Below, piece by piece: positions 1 through 7,118 of a stretch of DNA of 16,773 bases. The notes beneath the pieces are model-generated. The model saw nothing but the letters and a program-made list of their open reading frames with translations. It was not told the DNA's origin and searched no databases. The DNA comes from Bacteroidales bacterium (GTDB lineage: Bacteria; Bacteroidota; Bacteroidia; Bacteroidales; Muribaculaceae). The position numbers and the translations under genes are program-made. The DNA lies in contig JAHZGZ010000309.1 in the NCBI GenBank assembly GCA_019420545.1, forward strand, positions 1-16,773. The letters are read 5' to 3'. The number at the start of each line of letters is the position of its first letter. Positions within the stretch are counted from its first letter, which is position 1.

Positions 1-508
1 GCGGGATGAGGATAAACAGTGCGCAGAGCAATATGAATGTCGGGGTGCTCCCTTCATTCACATTAAGATACTGGCGTCCGGCCCACATTACAATCAGCAC
101 GAATACCGGCATGAACTGTACCAACGACAGTTCCATCGGCAGGCAATTACGCAGGAGGGTTATAAGTGCCAGAATTGCCAGATTATAGAGTATGAATGTG
201 TTTATCTTCTTCTCTCCGGGATTGTCGGTGGAAATGCGGTCGATTGTTGCCGACAGCAGAGCCGACGCCAGAAAATAAGCGATAAAATAGCTTATGAAAG
301 TAACTACCGCGCTCTCTATAAGCATAGGAAGTGTCAGGCTTTTGTCGTAAAGACGTGGAACGAAGGCCGAGCATGCAGTGACGCCGAGCAGGGGATAGAA
401 TCCCGACGAGGCAAGCTGCTGCGGCTGTTCGCCTACTGCGGCCACGTCGACCCACCCCTTGCCGGGGGATATGATGAGCTGCATCAGGCAGCCAAGAAAT
501 TTAAACAT
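1..508 (-). CDS. YIP1-family-like integral membrane protein, C-terminal part cut off by the window edge
   Basis: An open frame runs on the minus strand from an ATG at 506-508 to base 1 with no stop, giving 169 visible residues; the C-terminus lies outside the window. The protein begins MFKFLGCLMQLIISPGKGW, then has hydrophobic segments near residues 40-50, 65-85, 105-120, 125-140 and 150-165. The opening 'SPGKGW' followed by a short polar stretch and 'GFYPLLGV' resembles the N-terminus of Bacteroidetes YIP1-domain membrane proteins (family knowledge, by eye). It probably sits in the inner membrane; no specific function can be given. It is transcribed divergently from the acyltransferase gene, with a promoter box at 535-542. 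Another minus-strand open frame at 183-455 is a shadow of this gene. The membrane-protein call is solid; the YIP1 assignment is moderate. Confidence 0.7.
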   Translation of the reverse strand, partial: MFKFLGCLMQLIISPGKGWVDVAAVGEQPQQLASSGFYPLLGVTACSAFVPRLYDKSLTLPMLIESAVVTFISYFIAYFLASALLSATIDRISTDNPGEKKINTFILYNLAILALITLLRNCLPMELSLVQFMPVFVLIVMWAGRQYLNVNEGSTPTFILLCALFILIP

Positions 509-534
509 ATTGGAAGCTATGGTGTGGAAGTGCA

Positions 535-542
535 CAAAATTA
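535..542 (-). promoter_or_regulatory. -7 promoter box for the YIP1-like gene
   Basis: On the minus strand this reads TAATTTTG, a full match to the Bacteroidetes -7 consensus TAnnTTTG, about 27 bases upstream of the ATG at 508. No clear -33 TTTG element is visible. It is the exact inverted copy of the box at 556-563, so the two form a symmetric divergent pair. Confidence 0.5.
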
Positions 543-555
543 CAAAAAAAATAGC

Positions 556-563
556 TAATTTTG
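556..563 (+). promoter_or_regulatory. -7 promoter box for the acyltransferase gene
   Basis: TAATTTTG is a full match to TAnnTTTG on the plus strand. Transcription would start around 567-570, only a few bases before the ATG at 572, so the message would be nearly leaderless. If the box is real, the GTG at 524 cannot be the start, because it lies upstream of the box. No -33 element is recognised. Confidence 0.4.
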
Positions 564-571
564 GCCGGGAT

Positions 572-1732
572 ATGAAAAACTCGGTTGTAACACCCGGACA
601 GTACCGGCAGCGCGACTCGCTCATGTCGATTGTAAAAGGCATGGCCATCATACTCATGGTAGCCGGTCATGCCGAAGGAGGCGACATGCTTGTGCGCTTC
701 ATTTACCTTTTCCATATGCCCGTTTTTTTCATCGCCGCAGGATATTTTTTCTCCCAGGCGGGCCTCGCTGCCCCGTGGCGCTTCTGCATGAAGCGTGTGC
801 GCGGACTATACTTCCCGTTTGTGAAATGGGCGCTCCTATTTCTGGTTCTCCACAACGTATTGTTTTATTTCGGCATCCTCAACGAGACTTACGGCAACTG
901 GACAGGAGGTGTCACACACCCCTATACGCTCCATTCCTTCTTCCAGAGGCTGGTTCATATCATATTCTCCATGGCCGGCTACGACGAGTTTATGGTCGGG
1001 GCTTTCTGGTTTTTCCGTGCTCTCCTCGTTACATCGGTCGGCTATCTGTTGCTGAGACTGCTGTTACGGCACCTTTTCCCGCAGCTCGATGCTGTCAGGG
1101 CATCCTTGATAATATGTGTGGCCGCTCTTGCATTCGCGCTTTTCAAGATCGGGTGCGATATGCGTATCGTCACAATCGTGCAGGGCGGCATACGGGAGAC
1201 GTGGGGAATATTTTTCTTCAGTTTCGGAGTGATATTCCGCGCGTTGGAAAGTCGCCTGCCGCGTATGCGGTGGTGGAATGCGCTGGCCATATTCGCTTTC
1301 CTTGTGGCCGGATCTTGGCTTGAGTGGACCGGCATGACCCTTACACCTACTTTGCTTACCGTGGCTACACTTCCCGTAACCGGCATACTCGGATTCATGA
1401 TGCTCCGTTGGCTTGCGCGTCATATCGACAGCCATGACAATGTATTGCGGCGATTGTTTGTAACGGTCGGAGAGATGACCATGTGCGTGTTTGTGTTTCA
1501 TATCTCGGCATTCAAGCTCGTAAGCCTTGTGAAAATATGGTGGTACGGGCTTGATTTCGCGCAGATAGGCTGCCATATGGTTATCCATGAACATGCGGCC
1601 GATGACCTATTCTGGATAGCTTATACGGCAGTGGGTGTAGCCGTGCCTATTATATGGAAACTTGTCTATGACCGTGTTGCTGCGAGAATACGGCATGTCG
1701 GTGCGGCTGCGGTATCCGTTCATTCTGTATGA
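572..1732 (+). CDS. acyltransferase family 3 membrane protein
   Basis: A polytopic inner-membrane protein of the acyltransferase-3 (OafA/NolX-like) family, which transfers acyl groups such as acetyl onto surface glycans or lipids. From the ATG at 572 it is 386 residues. The first membrane helix carries the conserved family histidine (H33, in VAGHAEGG), followed by the typical FHMPVFFIAAGY segment (residues 47-58). About ten hydrophobic segments follow to the C-terminus, the usual size and topology for the family. The frame is open upstream to a GTG at 524; the ATG at 572 is preferred because a promoter box lies at 556-563, but 524 cannot be excluded. The stop lies 4 bp before the ThiF-like gene, suggesting cotranscription. 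No glycan cluster is adjacent, so the acceptor is unknown. Confidence 0.85.
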   Translation: MKNSVVTPGQYRQRDSLMSIVKGMAIILMVAGHAEGGDMLVRFIYLFHMPVFFIAAGYFFSQAGLAAPWRFCMKRVRGLYFPFVKWALLFLVLHNVLFYFGILNETYGNWTGGVTHPYTLHSFFQRLVHIIFSMAGYDEFMVGAFWFFRALLVTSVGYLLLRLLLRHLFPQLDAVRASLIICVAALAFALFKIGCDMRIVTIVQGGIRETWGIFFFSFGVIFRALESRLPRMRWWNALAIFAFLVAGSWLEWTGMTLTPTLLTVATLPVTGILGFMMLRWLARHIDSHDNVLRRLFVTVGEMTMCVFVFHISAFKLVSLVKIWWYGLDFAQIGCHMVIHEHAADDLFWIAYTAVGVAVPIIWKLVYDRVAARIRHVGAAAVSVHSV

Positions 1733-1736
1733 GATT

Positions 1737-2465
1737 ATGGAGAAGACTTATTGCAATGATGATATTTCGGTGCGCTACAGCGGGCACCGTTCACTATGTG
1801 AGATCGATATTCCCGGGCAGCAGGCCATAGAGCGGGGCCGTGTACTTGTTGTGGGTGCCGGAGGGCTCGGTTCTCCGGTATGCCTTTATCTCGCTGCGGC
1901 GGGAGTAGGGACTATCGGTATTGTTGATGCCGACACGGTATCGCTGAGCAATCTCCAGCGCCAGATCATACATCATACTTCCGACCTGGGGCGGCTGAAG
2001 GTCGAGAGTGCGGCCGCTAAGATGAATGCCGTCAATCCTCATGTCGTAGTCGAACCTGTGGCCGCAATGCTTACTTCTGCTAACGCCTCTGATATCATAC
2101 AGCGTTACGATATTGTGGTAGACTGCACCGATAACTATGCTACACGTCTTCTCATCAATGATACATGTGTCGCCCTGGGAAAGCCTATGGTGTACGGCGC
2201 GGTGCAGCGCATGGCCGGGCAGATTTTTACCTATATGCCGGGAGGCGCCGACTATCGTACATGGTTCGGCGAAACGCCTCCGTCGCAGGAACAGCCCTGT
2301 TCGGTCAACGGAGTGATGAATACTGTTGTCGGTGTGATCGGTACGCTGCAGGCTACCGAAGTCATAAAATTTCTGTCGCATGCGGGCGATCTGCTTGACC
2401 GGCGTCTGCTCATCTTCGACGCAGTTACTATGACTTTCCGGGAAATAGGAGCACGGCATTCTTGA
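1737..2465 (+). CDS. ThiF/MoeB/HesA-family adenylyltransferase (E1-like)
   Basis: An E1-like enzyme that would activate the C-terminus of a small ubiquitin-fold sulfur carrier (ThiS/MoaD type) with ATP. From the ATG at 1737 it is 242 residues. A Rossmann nucleotide-binding motif VVGAGGLGSP spans residues 38-47. The adenylation residues follow: D64, N72, R75, K88 and the DCTDN motif at 129-133. A cysteine at 188 (PCSVNG) sits where ThiF and MoeB have their conserved cysteine, followed by VVGVIGTLQATEVIK. The CxxC zinc pairs of classical MoeB are absent (YRTWF replaces YRCLF, and there is no C-terminal CxxC). The frame is open back to 1662, inside the acyltransferase gene, but the ATG 4 bp after that stop fits better. 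No ThiS, MoaD, ThiG or ThiH is nearby, so the ThiF, MoeB or HesA choice is left open. Confidence 0.85.
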   Translation: MEKTYCNDDISVRYSGHRSLCEIDIPGQQAIERGRVLVVGAGGLGSPVCLYLAAAGVGTIGIVDADTVSLSNLQRQIIHHTSDLGRLKVESAAAKMNAVNPHVVVEPVAAMLTSANASDIIQRYDIVVDCTDNYATRLLINDTCVALGKPMVYGAVQRMAGQIFTYMPGGADYRTWFGETPPSQEQPCSVNGVMNTVVGVIGTLQATEVIKFLSHAGDLLDRRLLIFDAVTMTFREIGARHS

Positions 2466-2516
2466 CTCCTCCAGAAGCTCCGCATGCCCCAAAAACATGA
2501 AAACAGGTAATATATG

Positions 2517-2552
2517 CCGCGTTAAGCGCATTATTAAGCGCATTATTAAGCG
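2517..2552 (+). repeat. short tandem repeat, 12-bp unit
   Basis: The unit CATTATTAAGCG occurs perfectly at 2529-2540 and 2541-2552, preceded at 2517-2528 by a partial copy ending TTAAGCG. The array lies just upstream of the promoter box at 2561-2568 and covers where the -33 element should be. It could be a regulator binding site or simple slippage. Confidence 0.7.
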
Positions 2553-2560
2553 AAGAAAGA

Positions 2561-2568
2561 TAATTTTG
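2561..2568 (+). promoter_or_regulatory. -7 promoter box for the SGNH/beta-helix gene
   Basis: TAATTTTG matches TAnnTTTG completely. A start near 2573 gives a leader of roughly 65 bases. The rest of 2466-2640 holds no gene and no recognisable terminator for the upstream pair. The leader ends with a perfect 9-bp tandem direct repeat, ATTTAAGAA at 2619-2627 and 2628-2636, just before the ATG at 2641; such A-rich sequence without Shine-Dalgarno is usual in Bacteroidetes. Confidence 0.5.
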
Positions 2569-2640
2569 TGCTGTATTTATTCCCGATAAGGAAAAATTAA
2601 TCTTAAACAACCATACACATTTAAGAAATTTAAGAAAGTT

Positions 2641-5600
2641 ATGAGGCGATTTATTTACGGAATCCTCGCGGGAGCTGTGCTGGCCATGCCGGCAACCGGT
2701 ACTGCGAAGGATATCCAGCAGTTCATCATCAATGGTCAGAGTCTTTCTACAGGACATCAGTCATGGCCCGTCGTATCTACCGAAAACGTCCCTGGCAACT
2801 ATATGATGGGCGGCGAAATCTGGATTAATGCCGGTACCGGTTACAATCACGGTTATGACGGAAATCATTCCTGGGCAATCAATCCTCTTGTCGGCACGAT
2901 GAGTCATGCATTCAAGGAATTTGATAATAACAGCCGAAACGGGGGCGCTATCGCGGAATGCCCGCTTCTCGGTGCTGTAAACCATATGCAGCTTACATTC
3001 CTCAAGGGGCAGGATATCCTTGCCACTTCTGTGGGTGTCAGCGGTGCCGCTGTCGAGGAACTTTCTAAAGAATGTACTCAGCGCAACAACTACAAGCACT
3101 TCATGGAGTCGCTCACTCATGCTGTGGATGAAACCAAGATCGCCGGATATGACGCGATCACATGTCCCGCTATTTTCTGGATGCAGGGAGAGTTCAACTA
3201 TGATGTCAAGAACGGGCACTGTGGCCTTAATGCTGGCGAGGACAACTGTACCGACCGCAAGACATACAAGGCCCTTATGCTGAAACTTAAAGACAACATG
3301 CAGCAGGATATCATGACTTCATATGGTCAGACCAAAGCTCCAGTATGGATCACCTATCAGGTCGGCGCCCAGTACGTGCGCGACAAGATCGCCATCGGTA
3401 TGGCACAGCTTGAGGCCGCCAACGAAAATGACGATGTGATCATGGCAGGTTCGCCCTATCCCTATCCCGACCGTGGCGGCCACCTCGACGCCAACGGCTA
3501 CCGCTGGTTCGGCGAGATGCTTGCCAAAGCTTATTACAAGAGTCAGATCCTCGGTGAGCGTGTGATACCCCTCCAGCCCAAGAAGATTACCCGCGAGAAC
3601 GGCGGCAAGACTATCCGCATTAAATACTATGTGCCCGTCGGTCCCATGGTATTCGACACCGACCTTCTCCCCGAAATCAACAACTACGGTTTCAACGTTT
3701 ACCACAACGGTTACGGCAACTCCGCAAAGCAGACTATAAAGAGCATAACCATCGAGGGCGACGACGTAGTGATGACTTTCGACAACGCTCTTACCGGAAA
3801 GGTAGTGGTTACATACGCCGATCCACAGTCGCGCATAAAGAATCAGCCCGACGGTCTCAACCATCTTCAGGGCCACGGCAACCTCCGCGACAGCGATCCC
3901 TACAAGAGCGCTCTCACTTACATTGATCTTGATGCCAAGAATACCGACGGCACATATGTATATTCACGCAACGAGGCCGAGACACGTCTGCGTCCCGATT
4001 ATGAGCCAAAGGATGCCGACGGTAATGTGATCTACGGCAAGCCTTATCCTCTCTATAACTTCGGAGTGGCATTCTATTATACGCTCGAAAAGAAGGTTGA
4101 CGAGCTTATTATTCTTGACGACGAAAACCGTCCAGTGCCTATTGTAGAGCGCGAGCCCGGCATTCTCGATGTAGCATACGTCGATGCCGTAAATGGTGCC
4201 GATACCAACGACGGGTCGGTTACCGCCCCTTTTTCTTCTCTCACCAAGGCAGTAGCCTCGGTGAGATGGGATGGCGCTAAGGTAATTGTAAACGGTACCG
4301 TACAGCTTGCCGACGAGCTTAATCTTGAAGGTTATACTGCCCTTACTATTGAAGGCGCCGGCGACGATGCATGTATCGATGGCACGGGTGCTACACGTCT
4401 GGCCGAAGCTGAGCGTGTCAACATCACTCTCCGCAACCTCACATTCACCAATTTCTTTACCAGCGGTGCGGGAGGTGTGCTGAGCATGAACGGCGGTGAC
4501 CTTGTGGTAGAGAACTGCCACTTTACCGACAACGCTACTTCGCGCATGGCCGACGAGAACGGCGGTGTGTTCAGTCTCCGCAGCTGCGGTAACGTCACTA
4601 TCTCCGGTTGTACATTTGAAAACAACACCGCATTCCTCGGGGGTGCGATCTACACATATCTCAGCAAACAGGTTACCGTCGAAAAATCGGTATTCGACTC
4701 CAACAAGTCGATAAAGAATCCTAACGAGAGCAACAACAACTCCCGCGGCGGTGCAATGTCGATCTGGGGTACCAATGTCGATATCGACAATTGTGTGTTC
4801 ACACGCAACGAGTCGTCCAACCAGTGCGGCGTGTTCCAGTTGGGATGGACCAACATCGCCGATCAGCACTTCACTGTCAAGAACTGCGATATCCTCGACA
4901 ACAAGGCGCCCAAGGATCATGGCGGTGTGCTCGTGGCCGAGAACTGCGGTCAGCGTAACTTTGTCTACAACTTCATCAACTGTACCATCTCAGGCAACAC
5001 CAACAATGCCTGCGGATCGGTAGCCTGGGTTCATAATGACAACAACGTGTCGCCTACCCAGACGATGAATTTCTATAACTGTACCATCACCGGCAACCAT
5101 AGCAACGGTAATACTTTCCATAGCACTATTCTGCTTTGGGAATCAAACCTGAAGGTAAATATCGTCAATACCATCCTCGAGGGTAATACCACCGGCGGCA
5201 ATAAGGAATATTCCGATCTTCATGCCGGCGAATTTACTGTCGATAAGTCGGCCAACATCAATATCAACCACTCTGTGCTCGGCAAGTTCTACACTCTGCG
5301 TCAGGACAATACCGCCGGTCAGGAACGTGGTGTACCTGTGGTCGATGAGATATCACAGTTCAATATCTCCCCTTATAGTGTATCGCAGGGGGTGGCCAAC
5401 TACGCCGGCCTTCTTTCCCGTAACGAAGATGGTGCGCATATTTTCGCAGGTACCGATTCCAAGGGAGTGGGTATGGGCGACGACAAACTCCTCGCCGACA
5501 AATATGGCGTCCCTACCGACCGATTCGGTAACGAGCGCAAACTCAACTGCATAGGTTCAGTCGAACTTATCGACGGCTACACTACCGGATTGCAGTTGGT

Positions 5601-5838
5601 TACCGCCGAGGATTCTCGGCTTGCCCTGCGTCTTGACGGCGACTGCCTCACTGTCAGCTCCGAGCTCTATGGAGCCGGCGTGACCCTCGAGGTCTACACT
5701 GTCGACGGCCGCCAACTTGTTTCTCTCCCCATGACCGACGGTGAAGCCGTCCTCAGTGCATCCGCGCTCGGCTCCGGCATCAAGGTGCTCCGTGTCGCCT
5801 CTCCCTCTTCAGCCCGAACAGTTGTGTTCCATCTCTAA
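2641..5838 (+). CDS. secreted multidomain protein: SGNH/sialate-acetylesterase-like domain, beta-helix, C-terminal beta-domain
   Basis: 1065 residues starting with a signal peptide (about 1-22, ending ATGTA). The N-terminal domain (about 25-310) looks like an SGNH-type carbohydrate esterase of the SASA/DUF303 kind: NGQSLSTG (31-38) supplies the probable nucleophile S34, WMQGE lies at 180-184, and DRGGHLDANG supplies D277 and H281, the usual Asp-x-x-x-His arrangement. A beta-sandwich-like linker (about 315-505) follows. From 513 (YVDAVNGADTNDGS) to about 950 there are repeated short strands with NCxF/GG patterns, typical of a right-handed parallel beta-helix, closing with DRFGNERKLNCIGSVELID, as in choice-of-anchor-Q proteins. 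The last ~80 residues (VYTVDGRQL near 1021) resemble a degenerate T9SS type A sorting domain. It probably deacetylates or binds a complex glycan outside the cell; the substrate is unknown. No SusC/SusD pair is adjacent. The gene has its own promoter and terminator. Confidence 0.8.
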   Translation: MRRFIYGILAGAVLAMPATGTAKDIQQFIINGQSLSTGHQSWPVVSTENVPGNYMMGGEIWINAGTGYNHGYDGNHSWAINPLVGTMSHAFKEFDNNSRNGGAIAECPLLGAVNHMQLTFLKGQDILATSVGVSGAAVEELSKECTQRNNYKHFMESLTHAVDETKIAGYDAITCPAIFWMQGEFNYDVKNGHCGLNAGEDNCTDRKTYKALMLKLKDNMQQDIMTSYGQTKAPVWITYQVGAQYVRDKIAIGMAQLEAANENDDVIMAGSPYPYPDRGGHLDANGYRWFGEMLAKAYYKSQILGERVIPLQPKKITRENGGKTIRIKYYVPVGPMVFDTDLLPEINNYGFNVYHNGYGNSAKQTIKSITIEGDDVVMTFDNALTGKVVVTYADPQSRIKNQPDGLNHLQGHGNLRDSDPYKSALTYIDLDAKNTDGTYVYSRNEAETRLRPDYEPKDADGNVIYGKPYPLYNFGVAFYYTLEKKVDELIILDDENRPVPIVEREPGILDVAYVDAVNGADTNDGSVTAPFSSLTKAVASVRWDGAKVIVNGTVQLADELNLEGYTALTIEGAGDDACIDGTGATRLAEAERVNITLRNLTFTNFFTSGAGGVLSMNGGDLVVENCHFTDNATSRMADENGGVFSLRSCGNVTISGCTFENNTAFLGGAIYTYLSKQVTVEKSVFDSNKSIKNPNESNNNSRGGAMSIWGTNVDIDNCVFTRNESSNQCGVFQLGWTNIADQHFTVKNCDILDNKAPKDHGGVLVAENCGQRNFVYNFINCTISGNTNNACGSVAWVHNDNNVSPTQTMNFYNCTITGNHSNGNTFHSTILLWESNLKVNIVNTILEGNTTGGNKEYSDLHAGEFTVDKSANININHSVLGKFYTLRQDNTAGQERGVPVVDEISQFNISPYSVSQGVANYAGLLSRNEDGAHIFAGTDSKGVGMGDDKLLADKYGVPTDRFGNERKLNCIGSVELIDGYTTGLQLVTAEDSRLALRLDGDCLTVSSELYGAGVTLEVYTVDGRQLVSLPMTDGEAVLSASALGSGIKVLRVASPSSARTVVFHL

Positions 5839-5858
5839 TACCTTTCAGCATTATGCTG

Positions 5859-5901
5859 AAAAGGCGGTGTGCCGGTTCAAACCACGCACACCGCCTTTTT
5901 T
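5859..5901. terminator. bidirectional rho-independent terminator
   Basis: A 14-bp stem pairs AAAAGGCGGTGTGC (5859-5872) with GCACACCGCCTTTT (5886-5899), with a 13-base loop, followed by extra T residues on the plus strand. The A-run on the left supplies a short U-tract for the minus strand. It lies between the convergent ends of the esterase/beta-helix gene (5838) and the efflux operon (5918) and can serve both. Confidence 0.9.
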
Positions 5902-5917
5902 ATTCTATATAAACTTG

Positions 5918-7105
5918 TTATTTATGTGTGGGGCGTACTTTCTTTACGATGCGGAGTATCTGGAGGCGGTAGAACAGGCATGCGAGGATGAAGTATACTC
6001 CCGCCTGGATCCAAAGTGACATATAGTCGGTGCGTATATCGCTCAGCGACGCGCCCGTTGAGGAGATGCGTACATAGCCGTTCATTCCGAATGTCGACGG
6101 GAAAAGGTATGAGACATATTTCCAGAACGCCGGCATGGATGCCGAGGGCCACGATAGTCCGGAGAGGAACAGCATCGGTACTGACAGGAATACCAGAAGA
6201 AGAATGCAGTCTTCGCGCCGGTAGATGAATGCCGACAGTACCATGGCGAGGAAAATGCATGCAAGCAGATAGGGCACGATGAAAGCGATGAAGGTAGTGT
6301 AGTGCCCCAGTTGAGGGAGTGTGAACATGTGTGTTACTGCGGTAAACATGTATATGGCCAGAAGTATATAGAGAAGGAAATACGGGAGTGCCTTGCCGAC
6401 GACTATATGAACCGGGTTCTTGTACCATGGATGGAACGGTATGACATTGCCCATGTTGCGCTCGCGGGAATTGCCCATTGACATGCCTATGCCTAACAGT
6501 AGAGTCTGCTGTATTATAAGCATCAGAACAGGCGGAATGAGAAATGCGGCGAACCCGCTCTGCGGATTGTATAGCGGCACATAGTCGTAGTCGATCGGCA
6601 TAGCGGTTATCTCGTCCTGCCGGTCGGTGGATCCGGGCGCATAGTGGGTGACCTTGATGTCTTTGTTGGCTTCGAGCGACACGTTGGTGGCCGTAAGAAG
6701 AAGTGCCTTGTAATAGAGCATGCTCGACATGTCGCAGTAGAGTCCTATCGTGGTCTGGCGGCCGTGGGCAAGGTCGTCGGTAAACGATTCGGGTATGCGC
6801 ACTATGCCATACACTTCATGACGCTTTATCAGCTCGGTTGCCGAGGACATGTCGTCGGGGACGGACGTGATCTTCATGTCGGGCGATGCGTCCATCTTGC
6901 GCAGCAGTTCTCGGCTGAACGGTGTGCGGCACTCGTCGACCACGGCTACCGGTACTTCTCTCACAACCTCGTTGGTATATACATAGGAGTAGAGGAGCGG
7001 ATAGGCGAGCGGTACAAAGAGTATGAATATCAGTATACCCTTGTCGCGGAGTATATGGCCCGTCTCTCTGTACCATATCTGGAATATATTCAATAATGAC
7101 TTCAT
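5918..7105 (-). CDS. ABC-2-type transporter permease (last gene of the efflux operon)
   Basis: 395 residues with the ABC-2 membrane layout seen in YhhJ/YbhR/YbhS-like proteins. One N-terminal helix (about 23-43, GILIFILFVPLAYPLLYSYV) leads into a large extracytoplasmic domain (about 45-185, including VPVAVVDECRTPFSRELL and YGIVRIPESF). Five C-terminal helices follow, starting near GFAAFLIPPVLMLIIQQ. It would form the inner-membrane channel of a tripartite exporter together with the preceding, related permease, which ends 13 bp upstream. The start is the ATG at 7103-7105. The operon contains no ATP-binding subunit, unlike the common MFP-ATPase-permease-permease order. The substrate cannot be deduced; relatives export drugs or small toxic molecules. 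Family assignment is firm, exact role moderate. Confidence 0.9.
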   Translation of the reverse strand: MKSLLNIFQIWYRETGHILRDKGILIFILFVPLAYPLLYSYVYTNEVVREVPVAVVDECRTPFSRELLRKMDASPDMKITSVPDDMSSATELIKRHEVYGIVRIPESFTDDLAHGRQTTIGLYCDMSSMLYYKALLLTATNVSLEANKDIKVTHYAPGSTDRQDEITAMPIDYDYVPLYNPQSGFAAFLIPPVLMLIIQQTLLLGIGMSMGNSRERNMGNVIPFHPWYKNPVHIVVGKALPYFLLYILLAIYMFTAVTHMFTLPQLGHYTTFIAFIVPYLLACIFLAMVLSAFIYRREDCILLLVFLSVPMLFLSGLSWPSASMPAFWKYVSYLFPSTFGMNGYVRISSTGASLSDIRTDYMSLWIQAGVYFILACLFYRLQILRIVKKVRPTHK

Positions 7106-7118
7106 GCTGATGCGTCGT

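Noticed and set aside
183..455. A minus-strand 90-residue open frame
   Set aside because: It overlaps, in a different frame, the longer open frame 1-508, which has coherent membrane helices and a promoter; this one is rich in Arg and His with no domain.
1794..2543. Antisense open frame over the ThiF-like gene (249 residues)
   Set aside because: The sense frame carries every E1-family motif. The antisense product is full of His, Arg and Cys without a fold and has no promoter of its own.
3964..4920. A 318-residue open frame antisense to the secreted esterase/beta-helix gene
   Set aside because: The sense frame has a signal peptide, catalytic motifs and beta-helix repeats. The antisense product is a mirror of its codon bias and matches no known pattern; 3319-3876 is rejected for the same reason.
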